From an uncultured Flavobacteriaceae bacterium (GTDB lineage Bacteria; Bacteroidota; Bacteroidia; Flavobacteriales; Flavobacteriaceae): a DNA stretch of 64,000 nucleotides. The notes below the pieces were generated by a model, which was given only the letters and a program-made list of their open reading frames with translations, was not told the DNA's origin and ran no database searches. The stretch is from the NCBI GenBank assembly GCA_947502975.1, contig CANNBV010000001.1, positions 124,001 through 188,000 of the forward strand. Direction: 5' to 3'. Both the position numbers and the translations under genes were made by a program. Positions 27,564 to 37,338 of this stretch are shown here, in pieces. The first letter of the stretch is position 1; every line of letters starts with the position of its first letter.

Positions 27564-29414
27564 TTACTGCTTTACAAGCTTGAAAGACCAATGTCCTCCA
27601 TTAGCTACCTCAATATCAAGTTCTAATGTATTGCCATCAAGGCTTGCTATGTATGTTATTGATTCTGCGGCTTCTGCTGGACTCGCTATTTCAGCACCAT
27701 TTATAACTTTTGCTAATCCTAAGAATGCGCCTCTTCCGTTTATTGTAACCGTTCCTGCAGATTCATCATATGTGTATGTTGCCGATGCAGAGCCATCATG
27801 AGGTGCTATTGGAGTTCCACAGCTTTCTCCATCATTACCTTGCCAACCTTCTAACCAGGTTTGGTCTCCTAGAATGTTTTGGAATGTACCATCATTATTA
27901 AATACATATTGGTCATCAAATAAACAAGCTCTTGTGGTTACGTCTTCAGAAGAATTTGACCACCAAGACACATCATTTAATGCTGGTCCTACACCAAGTG
28001 CTGCAGATTCTGGAGCTAATGCCCAAGTACCCACTAATGGGTTTGCAGCTGGCGCTTCTTTTTCAAATTTGAAAGACCAATGTCCTCCGTTTGCAACCTC
28101 AATATCCAATTCCATCGTATTTCCATCAATAGTAGCTATGTAAGTCACAGAATCTGGTGCATCGTTTGGACTTGCTAATTCTGCGCCATTAACAACTTTT
28201 GCTAAACCTAAAAATGCACCTCTTCCATTTATAGTAATTGTTCCAGCATTAGCATCGTAAGTGTACGTTGCTGAAGCAGTTCCATCATGAGGAAATACTG
28301 GTGCTCCACATTGCTCAGCAGAAGCCCCTTGCCATGGTTCAACCCAAGTTTCACTTCCTAAAACATTTTGGAAAGTCCCATCTGCACTAAATACATACGC
28401 ATCATCAAACAAACAAGCTCGTGTAGTCACATCTTCAGAAGAATTTGACCACCATGATACATCATTTAAAGCAGGACCTACACCTAATGCTGCAGATTCT
28501 GGAGCTAATCTCCATGTACCTACTACGGGAGATTCAGTTGGTGGTGCTTCTTTTACCATCTTGAAAGACCAATGCCCTCCACCTGCAACTTCTACATCAA
28601 GTTCTAAAGTATTTCCATCATCTGAAAGAGTTGTCAAGTATGTTACTGATTCTGGAGCATCACCTGGTGAGGCAAGTTCAGCGCCATTAACAACTTTTGC
28701 TAAACCTAAAAAGGCTCCTGTTCCTGTAATAGTTATTGTACCTGCAGTAGCATTGTATGCATACGTAGCAGACGCCGAACCATTATGAGGAAAAACAGGT
28801 GTACCACATTCTTCTGCAGCAGCTCCTTGCCATGGTTCTATCCAAGTTTGATCACCAAAAACATTTTGGAATGTACCATCATCATTAAATATATATTCAT
28901 CATCAAAAAGACAAGCTCTTGTTGTTACATCTTCGGCAGAGTTAGACCACCATGATACATCATTTAACGCTGGGCCTACACCTAACGCACCTGCTTCTGG
29001 AGCTAATCTCCATTTTCCTGCAATTGGAGGAATATCTCCTGGGTCTACTTCAACTGTAAATACAACTGTGTGTTCTTTCGTTATGGTAACGTCTTCTCTA
29101 CCTGATAAAGCAGCAGTCACAGTTATCGTGTAAGTTGCAGATTCTTCTGGATATGTATAAGTTACCATTGGCCCACTAGTCATAAAAACGTCATCGGCAG
29201 AATTTGGGTCTCCAAAATCAACAGTGTATACTATTCTTCCATCAGGTGGAACTGTAGATGGTAATACACCTGTTTCTGTTCCTTCAGCATTTAGGGTTGC
29301 TACTACAAAATCAAGACCTGCTATTATATTTATATCATCTTCTTGCTCACAAGATGTGATAAAACCTACCAATAAAATCGATAGCACAAATATTCCTTTT
29401 TTAAATAAATTCAT
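27564..29414 (-). CDS. PKD-domain lipoprotein with three tandem ~157-aa modules; putative surface glycan-binding protein
   Basis: 616 aa; lipobox LLVGFITSCEQ; PKD-like region (VYTVDFGDPNSADDVFM...VTYTYPEESATYTITVTA); three copies of W-LAPE-ALGVGPALNDVSWWSNS-EDVTTRACLFDD...GHWSFK. Confidence 0.85.
   Translation of the reverse strand: MNLFKKGIFVLSILLVGFITSCEQEDDINIIAGLDFVVATLNAEGTETGVLPSTVPPDGRIVYTVDFGDPNSADDVFMTSGPMVTYTYPEESATYTITVTAALSGREDVTITKEHTVVFTVEVDPGDIPPIAGKWRLAPEAGALGVGPALNDVSWWSNSAEDVTTRACLFDDEYIFNDDGTFQNVFGDQTWIEPWQGAAAEECGTPVFPHNGSASATYAYNATAGTITITGTGAFLGLAKVVNGAELASPGDAPESVTYLTTLSDDGNTLELDVEVAGGGHWSFKMVKEAPPTESPVVGTWRLAPESAALGVGPALNDVSWWSNSSEDVTTRACLFDDAYVFSADGTFQNVLGSETWVEPWQGASAEQCGAPVFPHDGTASATYTYDANAGTITINGRGAFLGLAKVVNGAELASPNDAPDSVTYIATIDGNTMELDIEVANGGHWSFKFEKEAPAANPLVGTWALAPESAALGVGPALNDVSWWSNSSEDVTTRACLFDDQYVFNNDGTFQNILGDQTWLEGWQGNDGESCGTPIAPHDGSASATYTYDESAGTVTINGRGAFLGLAKVINGAEIASPAEAAESITYIASLDGNTLELDIEVANGGHWSFKLVKQ
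27567..28037 (-). repeat. Module repeat 3 of the PKD lipoprotein
   Basis: Residues 460-616, LVGTWALAPESAALGVGPALNDVSWWSNSSEDVTTRACLFDDQ...GHWSFKLVKQ. Confidence 0.9.
28056..28526 (-). repeat. Module repeat 2 of the PKD lipoprotein
   Basis: Residues 297-453, VVGTWRLAPESAALGVGPALNDVSWWSNSSEDVTTRACLFDDA...GHWSFKFEKE. Confidence 0.9.
28551..29024 (-). repeat. Module repeat 1 of the PKD lipoprotein
   Basis: Residues 131-288, IAGKWRLAPEAGALGVGPALNDVSWWSNSAEDVTTRACLFDDE...GHWSFKMVKE. Confidence 0.9.
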
Positions 29415-29451
29415 CTCTTTAATTTTTTATTTTAATGTTTTAGTTTAGTTT

Positions 29452-31017
29452 TTAATTACTTGTATATCCTGGATTTTGACCCCATGTATCTTCTGCTAGA
29501 GCCAATTCAAGTTCGATACGCGGAATAGGGAAAACTTCATTTTTATTTACAGTGAAATTGATAGCTTCGAAATCATCTGGTTTATTAGCATTATAAGCAT
29601 CAAATGCCGCTTTTGCTGTACCTGTTCTTACTAAATCGAAGAACCTGTGGCCTTCACCGGCTAATTCTTTACGTCGTTCTGTATAAATAGCATCAATTAA
29701 ATCGCCTTCTGCAGAAGTATAATCCATACTATTGTCTCCATAAGCTCTTGCTCTTACCAAGTTTAAATAGGTTTCTGCATTAGAACCTCCACTTTGCGAC
29801 TCAGCTTCTGCGGCCATTAGCAATACATCAGCATATCGAATAGCTCTATAGTTGTTTTTATGAACCAATTCTGCAGTACTAGCATTACCCGCTTTATCAG
29901 ATTTTCTTGGCATATATTTATGATTGTAAAAGCCAGTATCTTCTCTAGGCGCAGAATAATTTTCTCCTGAGTCTCTATATTCTCTTAGATCAAAAATTGT
30001 AACATCTCTTCTCATATCATTGTCATCATACAAATCGTATAACACTTGAGTTGGCAAGAAGAATCCCCATCCAGAGGCATAAACAGGATCATCATATGGT
30101 GATCTTGGGCCGTTGAATTGCACAAAGTATGAGCCTTCACTACAATGGAGGCATTCCCAACCAGCACCTTCTACATTAGTGTATTGAATTTCAAAAACTG
30201 ATTCTGGACCATTTTCACCTTCGGTTAAGAACATATTTTCATAATCCTCTCCCATGGTTAACTGATATTGATTGCTGCTAATCACTTGGTTTAAAGCAGT
30301 TGCTGCATCGCTATATTGCCCGTTATACAAGTATGCTTTTCCAAGCAACGCTTGAGCTGCGCCCTTGGTAACTTTGTATGGCTGGTCTTGAGTAGCAGGA
30401 AGATTAGGAATTGCTTCTTTTAAATCTTCTTGGATTAATTCGTAAGCAACAGATATGCTTGAAACTCTTTCCATAGATAGTTCGTCTCCAGCTAAAACCT
30501 GAGCATCGGCAATTCTTAACACACCATTTCTTTCTTCTGTTTTTAAAGGAATGTTTCCGAAAAACTTTACCAACTCAAAAGCATAAAAAGCTCTTAAGAA
30601 ATAACCTTGAGCTAAGATTTCATCCTTACCACTAAAGTCAAGTTTGTCTTTATTTTCCAACAAATAGTTTGCTCTATTCATTCCTGCATACATCAATTGC
30701 CAAACGCTTCTAAGTTGTTCTTGATCTGCAGGAGTTTGAATCATTAAGTTTACATTCTGAATTACAGGTTGGTCATAGTTAAAAGAATCACCTCCTGCTC
30801 CAAAATCATCGGAAGCAGATACTGCCAAAGTATTGTTCCAGAATGTCCCTTGAAGTAAATCGTAAGCTCCAATTAATGCGTCGTCATATTCTTCTTCAGT
30901 ATTGAAAAAATTATCGGCATTTGGACCAATAGGGTCAACTTCTGTAAATTCATCACAGGCCGCCAAAGTAATGAGCACTGTGAAAAATATGTACTTTAAT
31001 TTTTTTATCTTTTTCAT
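29452..31017 (-). CDS. susD-like: SusD-like RagB family lipoprotein
   Basis: 521 aa; lipobox TLAACDE; YFLRAFYAFELVKFFGNIPL and RYADVLLMAAEAES...IYTERRKELAGEGHRFFDLVRTG are SusD/RagB hallmarks. Confidence 0.95.
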   Translation of the reverse strand: MKKIKKLKYIFFTVLITLAACDEFTEVDPIGPNADNFFNTEEEYDDALIGAYDLLQGTFWNNTLAVSASDDFGAGGDSFNYDQPVIQNVNLMIQTPADQEQLRSVWQLMYAGMNRANYLLENKDKLDFSGKDEILAQGYFLRAFYAFELVKFFGNIPLKTEERNGVLRIADAQVLAGDELSMERVSSISVAYELIQEDLKEAIPNLPATQDQPYKVTKGAAQALLGKAYLYNGQYSDAATALNQVISSNQYQLTMGEDYENMFLTEGENGPESVFEIQYTNVEGAGWECLHCSEGSYFVQFNGPRSPYDDPVYASGWGFFLPTQVLYDLYDDNDMRRDVTIFDLREYRDSGENYSAPREDTGFYNHKYMPRKSDKAGNASTAELVHKNNYRAIRYADVLLMAAEAESQSGGSNAETYLNLVRARAYGDNSMDYTSAEGDLIDAIYTERRKELAGEGHRFFDLVRTGTAKAAFDAYNANKPDDFEAINFTVNKNEVFPIPRIELELALAEDTWGQNPGYTSN

Positions 31018-31020
31018 AGC

Positions 31021-34000
31021 TTAAAAGTTTAAATTAACACCTAGTAAATAAGTCGCTGCAACAGGATAAAAACCCTTATCTATACCTGCTCCAATTGGTT
31101 CACCACCCGTAGCAGAAGGATCATAGCCCTTATAATCTGTTAGGGTAAACACATTGTTACCCGACAGGTATATTCTAATTTTATCAATTCCTGTTTCCTC
31201 TAAAACATCTGGGGTTATCGTATATCCAAGTTGTATATTTTGCAAGCGTAAGAAAGATGCATCTTCTACAACAAAATCTGAAAATAAATCTGTATTAATA
31301 TTAGCCCCTGCCACTGCTCTTGGTACAAAATTACTTGTTCCGCTGCCTTGCCAACGTTCCAACATATAAGTGCCTCTGTTGGCAAATAAATCTTTACGTT
31401 CGTAATCGCGTATCATGTCATTACCAACCGAAGCAAAAGCATTTGCACTAAAATCTAAGTTTTTGTATGAAAACCCAATATTAAAACCAAATGTAAAATC
31501 TGGAATTGCGTCACCAATATTAGTTCTATCTTCATCCGTTATTTGTCCGTCGCCATTTGTATCAACAAACCTTAAATCTCCAGGTGCAATATCTCCAACA
31601 GTACTGAAAGTTCCTGTAGGAGACCCAGCATCTAATGCATCGATTTCTTGTTGTGTCTGATAAATACCATCTGTTTTATATCCATGGAAGTAACCCAAAG
31701 GTTCTCCAACTACCATTCTAGAAATATCATTTTGACTTATCCCTACACCAAACTCACCACCAGGAGGTACATCTCTTCCGTTTAATGAGGTTACTTCATT
31801 CTCTAAATAAGTTCCATTAAAACTCAAGCTAAAACTAAAGTCTTCAGAGAAATTATCATCATATCCTATTCTAAATTCAACACCTTGGTTTTGTACTGTA
31901 CCAGCGTTAATAAATGGTGAAGCGGCTCCAGGGGCGCCTACACCTATTATACCTGGTGCTTGTGGTTGTATCAATAAATTTTTCGTTTGTTTTCTAAACA
32001 CATCTGTTGTGATGCTTACTTTATTGTTAAATAATCTTGCATCTAAACCGATATTAGCAGTTTCCTGCTCTTCCCATTGCAAATCAAGATTACCAATCGT
32101 ACCAGCGCCAACACCATTAAGTAAATCATCTTCACTAGTGGTGTTTCCAGAATCTACTGTAGCCTCACCGTTTAATCTAGTAATGAACGCAAAATCATCG
32201 ATTCTATCATTTCCAATAATACCATAACTTGCTCTAAATTTTAACGAATTAACCCATCCATCCATATTGAAGAAATCTTCATCAGATACATTCCAACCTA
32301 TGGACCCAGAAGGAAAGTAACCTACATTATTATTATTTTCAGTAGAAAATCTTGACGATACATCTCTACGAATTACACCAGAAAACAAATATTTTCCTTT
32401 ATAGCTGTATTGTACTCTAGCAAAAGTAGAAGACAATCGAGAATCAAACTGATCACCTCCAAGTGCTTTAGAAGCATCATTAATTCTATCAGAAAGTACA
32501 CCTTCAACCCTGTCTCCAATCCATCCATCAACAAAGGCGTCACCAACAGCGTTACTTCCATTTATCAACTGCTGCCCTGTTTCACCATAGAAATGACCTC
32601 TAGTTCTAAAAGTAGACATGCCTAACAATACTGTTAAATCATGATTTTCTCCAAATGTATTATTGTAGTTGATATAGTTATCCCAAGTATAATCAGTATA
32701 TAAATCGCTAAAATCTTGTACTTCGTTTATATCTCTATTAGAAGACTTACCATTACCATAGTTAACTATTGGAAAAAATACATCATTTAGAACGTTTGAA
32801 TAATTAATTTGAAATTTAGAGCTGACCGTAAAATGCTCTAAAAACGTGTAATCTAAACCCAAAGTTCCACTGTAACGATCTACCCTTGTAATATTATGAG
32901 TATTAGCTAATTGAGCAAGCGGGTTAATTATTTCAATTTGTGAAATATCATTTGCTAATGAAAAATCTCCATTTTCATCTCTTGCAAGTAAATCAGGGTT
33001 TATATTTACTGCACTATATAAAACAGAACCAATACTACCTTCAGGTAAATTATTCTTAGTAGAGTTTGTATATAAAGCGGTTGCTGATAACTTTAAGTTG
33101 TCTAAAATGTCATATTGATATCCTAGTCTTGCCGTGAACCTTTCGTAATTGTTTTTGCTTGCCCCAACAATACCGTCCTGATTTAAGTAAGACATCCCGA
33201 AGGTGTAGGCTGATTTCTCAGTACCACCACTACCACTAAAGTTTATATTTGAAATGGCAGCAGTTTTAAATACTTCATCTTGCCAATCTGTACCTTCTTG
33301 TGGATACACAAAATATCGTGTTGCATCAGCAGCATCGTTTACATAAATAGCAAAGTTTAAAGGGTCTAAAAGATCAACTTTGTTACTGGTAGTTTGAAAA
33401 CCAGTGTAAGCATCTACTTGGAATTTTAATTCTGAATTCTTTCTACCTGTTTTGGTGGTGATTAGAATAACACCATTAGCACCCCGAACACCATAAATAC
33501 CAGCAGTTGCATCTTTTAATACATTGACACTTTTAATATCACTCGGATTTATTACTGATAAATCTTCAATAACATTACCATCCACTAAGATTAATGGTCT
33601 GTTATCTCCATTTGTAGTAACACCACGAATTCTAATATTAGCTCCCGCTCCAGGTGAACCTGAAGTTGAGGTAACATTTACACCAGCTATCTGCCCTTGT
33701 AAAGCCTGTTCCACCCTTTGAGGGTTTAACTTTTCAATGGCTTCAGAATCTACAACTGATACGGCACCTGTAACTTCTTTTTTACGCTGCGTACCATAAC
33801 CAACAACAACGACTTCGTCTAGTTGTGCAACATCTTCATCTAAAGTAACAGAAAGCTTTTGTCCATTAGTAATAACAATTTCCTTAGTAATGTAGCCGAT
33901 GTAGCTAAAGGTAAGTGCTGATCCTATTTCAACATCTGCTAGTGCAAAATTACCATCGAAGTCAGTTACCGCTCCTTTGGTAGTGTTCTTTACAATAACA

Positions 34001-34119
34001 TTAACTCCTGGAATAGGGAATCCTGTATTGTCCAGTACAGTTCCGTTAACGTCTACATTTTGGGCTCCAACGTGGGCAACAAACAATAGCATTAACAATT
34101 TAATTAACGTGTGTTTCAT
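31021..34119 (-). CDS. susC-like: SusC/RagA-type TonB-dependent outer-membrane receptor
   Basis: 1032 aa; CarboxypepD_reg-like N-terminus (VNGTVLDNTGFPIPGVNVIVKNTTKGAVTDFDGNF), VVVGYGTQRKKEVTGAVSVV plug, C-terminal barrel. Confidence 0.96.
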   Translation of the reverse strand: MKHTLIKLLMLLFVAHVGAQNVDVNGTVLDNTGFPIPGVNVIVKNTTKGAVTDFDGNFALADVEIGSALTFSYIGYITKEIVITNGQKLSVTLDEDVAQLDEVVVVGYGTQRKKEVTGAVSVVDSEAIEKLNPQRVEQALQGQIAGVNVTSTSGSPGAGANIRIRGVTTNGDNRPLILVDGNVIEDLSVINPSDIKSVNVLKDATAGIYGVRGANGVILITTKTGRKNSELKFQVDAYTGFQTTSNKVDLLDPLNFAIYVNDAADATRYFVYPQEGTDWQDEVFKTAAISNINFSGSGGTEKSAYTFGMSYLNQDGIVGASKNNYERFTARLGYQYDILDNLKLSATALYTNSTKNNLPEGSIGSVLYSAVNINPDLLARDENGDFSLANDISQIEIINPLAQLANTHNITRVDRYSGTLGLDYTFLEHFTVSSKFQINYSNVLNDVFFPIVNYGNGKSSNRDINEVQDFSDLYTDYTWDNYINYNNTFGENHDLTVLLGMSTFRTRGHFYGETGQQLINGSNAVGDAFVDGWIGDRVEGVLSDRINDASKALGGDQFDSRLSSTFARVQYSYKGKYLFSGVIRRDVSSRFSTENNNNVGYFPSGSIGWNVSDEDFFNMDGWVNSLKFRASYGIIGNDRIDDFAFITRLNGEATVDSGNTTSEDDLLNGVGAGTIGNLDLQWEEQETANIGLDARLFNNKVSITTDVFRKQTKNLLIQPQAPGIIGVGAPGAASPFINAGTVQNQGVEFRIGYDDNFSEDFSFSLSFNGTYLENEVTSLNGRDVPPGGEFGVGISQNDISRMVVGEPLGYFHGYKTDGIYQTQQEIDALDAGSPTGTFSTVGDIAPGDLRFVDTNGDGQITDEDRTNIGDAIPDFTFGFNIGFSYKNLDFSANAFASVGNDMIRDYERKDLFANRGTYMLERWQGSGTSNFVPRAVAGANINTDLFSDFVVEDASFLRLQNIQLGYTITPDVLEETGIDKIRIYLSGNNVFTLTDYKGYDPSATGGEPIGAGIDKGFYPVAATYLLGVNLNF

Positions 34120-34192
34120 ATTTAGTTAGTTTTGAGTTTTAGTCATCATAAAATTATGTTAATCATTTTAGGAATTCTCATTTTTAGCCTCT

Positions 34193-34237
34193 ACAAAAAA
34201 TATACATATCAAAAAAAAATATGGTTTTTTGTCAAAA
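34193..34237 (-). promoter_or_regulatory. Promoter-like block of susC shared with 4870-4910
   Basis: Similar AT-rich sequence with the same order of CAAAAAA / TACATA / TTTTTTGT blocks. Confidence 0.45.
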
Positions 34238-34312
34238 AGCTAAAAAATATGGGGTTTTACAGCGTTTGCTTAAACACCACAAAAATTGTTAATAAGAGGT
34301 TAATAACCTAAA

Positions 34313-34352
34313 TGTTGTGGTAATGTATAGGTGAGAAAGAGGAGTGTTGTGG
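34313..34352. promoter_or_regulatory. Candidate operator: TGTTGTGG repeats at 34313-34320 and 34345-34352
   Basis: 14-mer TGTTGTGGTAATGT (34313-34326) identical to 5005-5018; repeats 32 bp apart. Confidence 0.45.
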
Positions 34353-34355
34353 CTA

Positions 34356-37169
34356 TTAAATTTCTAAAATGTAGTCTGTAAGGCTAGATTCATGAGATAA
34401 TTCCATTTTCTTTCTTAACCTGTAACGTTTAACTTCTACGCTTCTAGGAGAAATATTTAGAAGTGGTGCTATTTCTTTTGATGATAAATTTAGACGTAAG
34501 TAAGCGCAGAGTCGAAGATCATTTGAAGTTAAGGCAGGGTGAATGCTTTTTATTTTCTTAAGAAAATCTTTATCTGCATTATTAAATGCCTCTTGAAACA
34601 AATTCCAATCATCATTATTATTGAGGTTTTTGTCAATAATTTTAAGAACATGTTTTATGTTTTTAGAATCTGTTACATTTTCTAATTCCCCTTTTAATGA
34701 ACTTAGAAACTCATTTTTCTTAATTAAATTCATTGTAGAGATACCCAATTCTCTATTTTTATTTTCAATATCTTCTCTAAGTTTTTCATTTTTAAAGCGC
34801 ATTAATTGCTGCTTATTTTCTAATTCCTTCAGCTCGAATTCTCTTGTTGTTTTTTGCATTAAACGTTCTCGTTGTTTTTTATAATAGCGTTTATATACAT
34901 TATGCATAAACAAGGAAAATAACAGAACTCCTAAAACATACGATCCAATAGCAAGATTAGATAAAAACCAAGGCCTAGCAATTTCAAATGAATAGGAGGC
35001 ATTGTTCAATGTGGTTTGATTACCAACCCTACCCTCTACTAAAAATGTATAATTACCGTATGGTAAGTTTTCAAACAATATGCTACCATTGTTATCCCAA
35101 TTACTCCAATTGTCATAAATACCTTCTAATTTATAGCGGTATTCAGGTTGTTGTGTTTTAAGAAATGCAGAGATGCTATATGTAAGCGTAATGTTATTTT
35201 CATTATTTTTTAATTCAGATCTTTCTGTTGTATCCAATAATTTTACTTTTACATTATCCTCTATCGTATGTACCGCTATTTTGTTGATTTTAATTTCATG
35301 CTCATTATCGATAATCTTATTTAAATCTAGAATCACATACCCAGTAGTTGAGCCTAGTAAAAACTGCTGATCTCTGATTTGGGTAACACTCTCATAACCT
35401 ACAACATCTTTCCTTATGCTTTCAGGGAATGGTACTGTAAAAATCTTTTGTTCTCCACTAAGTTTTGAAGTCGTTAAATAGTTTACACCAGTTTTAGAGA
35501 AACTCCATAATTTATTTGTATTAGCGTCTGATATTAACTTAGCAGATGTAAACGTTTTTTTATATATCAATCCACTTAATAAACTATCTTGTTGGAAACT
35601 CTTTTGTGTAGAACTATATGCGAATACACCGCTTCTATTAGAATATAACAGCTTATTATTATGAGAAATTAAACTAGAATTAAGGCCTTTATCTAAACTT
35701 GTATCTTGACTTTGGGAAATAACCTTAGATAAATTGGTGTCGAACTTTAACTTAAAAACCCCTTTGTATTCATGGCTCAAATAAATCTCATTTGTTTCAG
35801 AAAACTCAAAATATCTACTAGAAATATCAAAACCTTCTATTTTATTTTTTAGTTGCCATTGGTTATTTATTTTATGTAAAATGTGCAACCCATCATAATT
35901 ACCTTGAATTAATTCGCTTGTACTATTTAAGACAGGTTTTACTTGCCATGTTCCTTGGATGTTTGCTACTCTTTTAACATTTTTTTCATTAACGATGAAT
36001 GTTCCAGAATTATGCCCACAAAATAGCGTATTATCTAAAATGCCCAAAAACCATACTTGCCCTTGAGTATTTTCTATAAATTGAAAATCCTCATTACTAT
36101 TTAAAGGTCTATGAAACAAACCTTGATTTGTACCTAAATACAATATATCATTATATACTTCAGAAGTGTAAACGCTACCTATTCGTCCTGTTTTATCAAA
36201 GTAGACACTGTAAGGAGAGTTCTGGTTTATACAATTAATACCATTATCTAGTCCTAACCAAATATTATTATCCAGATCTTCATAGAGCGATAACACGGTA
36301 TTATTACTTAATCCATTAGTTTGCGCTATTTTGTATTTTATATCACCTTCAGGAGAAATGTGTATTATACCATCAGATATTGTACCCAGAACATAACCAT
36401 TGTCTCTCAATCTAATACTACTGAAAACACTAGCTTCCTGTAATGCTTGGTTTGCTGAAATATTCCAAGTAATTGGGCCTTGGTTATCAAATTTATAAAA
36501 CCCTTTATCCTGAGTTAATACCAATAAAGAACCATAATGATTATAAATTTGGACAATAACATTTTCTTTAAATATGTTATCTTCTGAAACAACAACAGCT
36601 TTACCACTATCAATTTTATATAAACCATTATTTGGACTTTGGAAGTAGAGATTAAGACCAACTTTGAACATGCCGGAAATCTTGTTCTTAAAAGATACGA
36701 TGTTGTAGGACTTTGTCTTTTTATTGTATATATGAATGCGATCTAACGACTGAAAAATTATTGCATTATCTAAAGAAAGAATATTCCAAAACTCTTCATC
36801 TTCTAAAAAATCTAATTCTAATTTATGAGCAAGTGATGTATAATTTAAAACACCAAAATTGTCTTTCTTCCAATACCCAAAATCATGATAGCTCCCTGTA
36901 TAAATTAAATCATCTATAACTTTAACAGTACGAATAATTGTTTCATTAGGCGACTCATATAAATTCCACGTGGCACCGTTATACTCTAATAAACCTTTAT
37001 TGTTAGCAACGTATATATATCTGTTTTCAGATTGAGAAATAGACCAATTTTGAGATGCAGCACCATAATCTTTAGGAGAAAAGATATTAATTGGTGGCCT
37101 TTCTTGTGCTTCTAACCTAAGGAATAGACTAAATATAAAAGTCAACACAAAATAATTGCAATTTTTCAC
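34356..37169 (-). CDS. Membrane-spanning sensor/transcriptional regulator: periplasmic propeller + Y_Y_Y domain + TM + LuxR-type HTH, no kinase domain
   Basis: 937 aa; signal peptide, two-component-propeller-like repeats, YRYKLEGIYDNWSNWD...LPYGNYTFLVEGRVG (Y_Y_Y), TM LAIGSYVLGVLLFSLFMHNVY, C-terminal LTSNDLRLCAYLRLNLSSKEIAPLLNISPRSVEVKRYRLRKKM. Confidence 0.88.
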   Translation of the reverse strand: MKNCNYFVLTFIFSLFLRLEAQERPPINIFSPKDYGAASQNWSISQSENRYIYVANNKGLLEYNGATWNLYESPNETIIRTVKVIDDLIYTGSYHDFGYWKKDNFGVLNYTSLAHKLELDFLEDEEFWNILSLDNAIIFQSLDRIHIYNKKTKSYNIVSFKNKISGMFKVGLNLYFQSPNNGLYKIDSGKAVVVSEDNIFKENVIVQIYNHYGSLLVLTQDKGFYKFDNQGPITWNISANQALQEASVFSSIRLRDNGYVLGTISDGIIHISPEGDIKYKIAQTNGLSNNTVLSLYEDLDNNIWLGLDNGINCINQNSPYSVYFDKTGRIGSVYTSEVYNDILYLGTNQGLFHRPLNSNEDFQFIENTQGQVWFLGILDNTLFCGHNSGTFIVNEKNVKRVANIQGTWQVKPVLNSTSELIQGNYDGLHILHKINNQWQLKNKIEGFDISSRYFEFSETNEIYLSHEYKGVFKLKFDTNLSKVISQSQDTSLDKGLNSSLISHNNKLLYSNRSGVFAYSSTQKSFQQDSLLSGLIYKKTFTSAKLISDANTNKLWSFSKTGVNYLTTSKLSGEQKIFTVPFPESIRKDVVGYESVTQIRDQQFLLGSTTGYVILDLNKIIDNEHEIKINKIAVHTIEDNVKVKLLDTTERSELKNNENNITLTYSISAFLKTQQPEYRYKLEGIYDNWSNWDNNGSILFENLPYGNYTFLVEGRVGNQTTLNNASYSFEIARPWFLSNLAIGSYVLGVLLFSLFMHNVYKRYYKKQRERLMQKTTREFELKELENKQQLMRFKNEKLREDIENKNRELGISTMNLIKKNEFLSSLKGELENVTDSKNIKHVLKIIDKNLNNNDDWNLFQEAFNNADKDFLKKIKSIHPALTSNDLRLCAYLRLNLSSKEIAPLLNISPRSVEVKRYRLRKKMELSHESSLTDYILEI

Positions 37170-37283
37170 ACGTTTTAGCTTTGTTGGGTTCTCAAGTTAG
37201 TAAAAACAAGGGTTATACACAACTTTGTATAGTTGCCTGTGTAGTATTTTATAAAAATAAATATATTACAAAACTGTAAAAAC

Positions 37284-37315
37284 AAAAAAAGACTGTTATA
37301 ATAACAGCCTTTTTT
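37284..37315 (-). terminator. Terminator of the 37339-38016 gene
   Basis: AAAAAAGaCTGTTATaATAACAGcCTTTTTT hairpin. Confidence 0.7.
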
Positions 37316-37338
37316 AATTATACTTTTATGATAAATGT

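Noticed and set aside
27567-29024. Assembly artefact explaining the triple repeat
   Set aside because: The three copies differ at many codons and in their linkers, so they are a genuine diverged tandem array.
34356-37169. Hybrid two-component system (HTCS) call for the PUL regulator
   Set aside because: No HisKA/HATPase or receiver motifs visible; the C-terminus is a LuxR-type HTH, not AraC.
37212-37220. DnaA-box-like TTATACACA (also near 4912)
   Set aside because: Isolated matches in AT-rich intergenic DNA, expected by chance.
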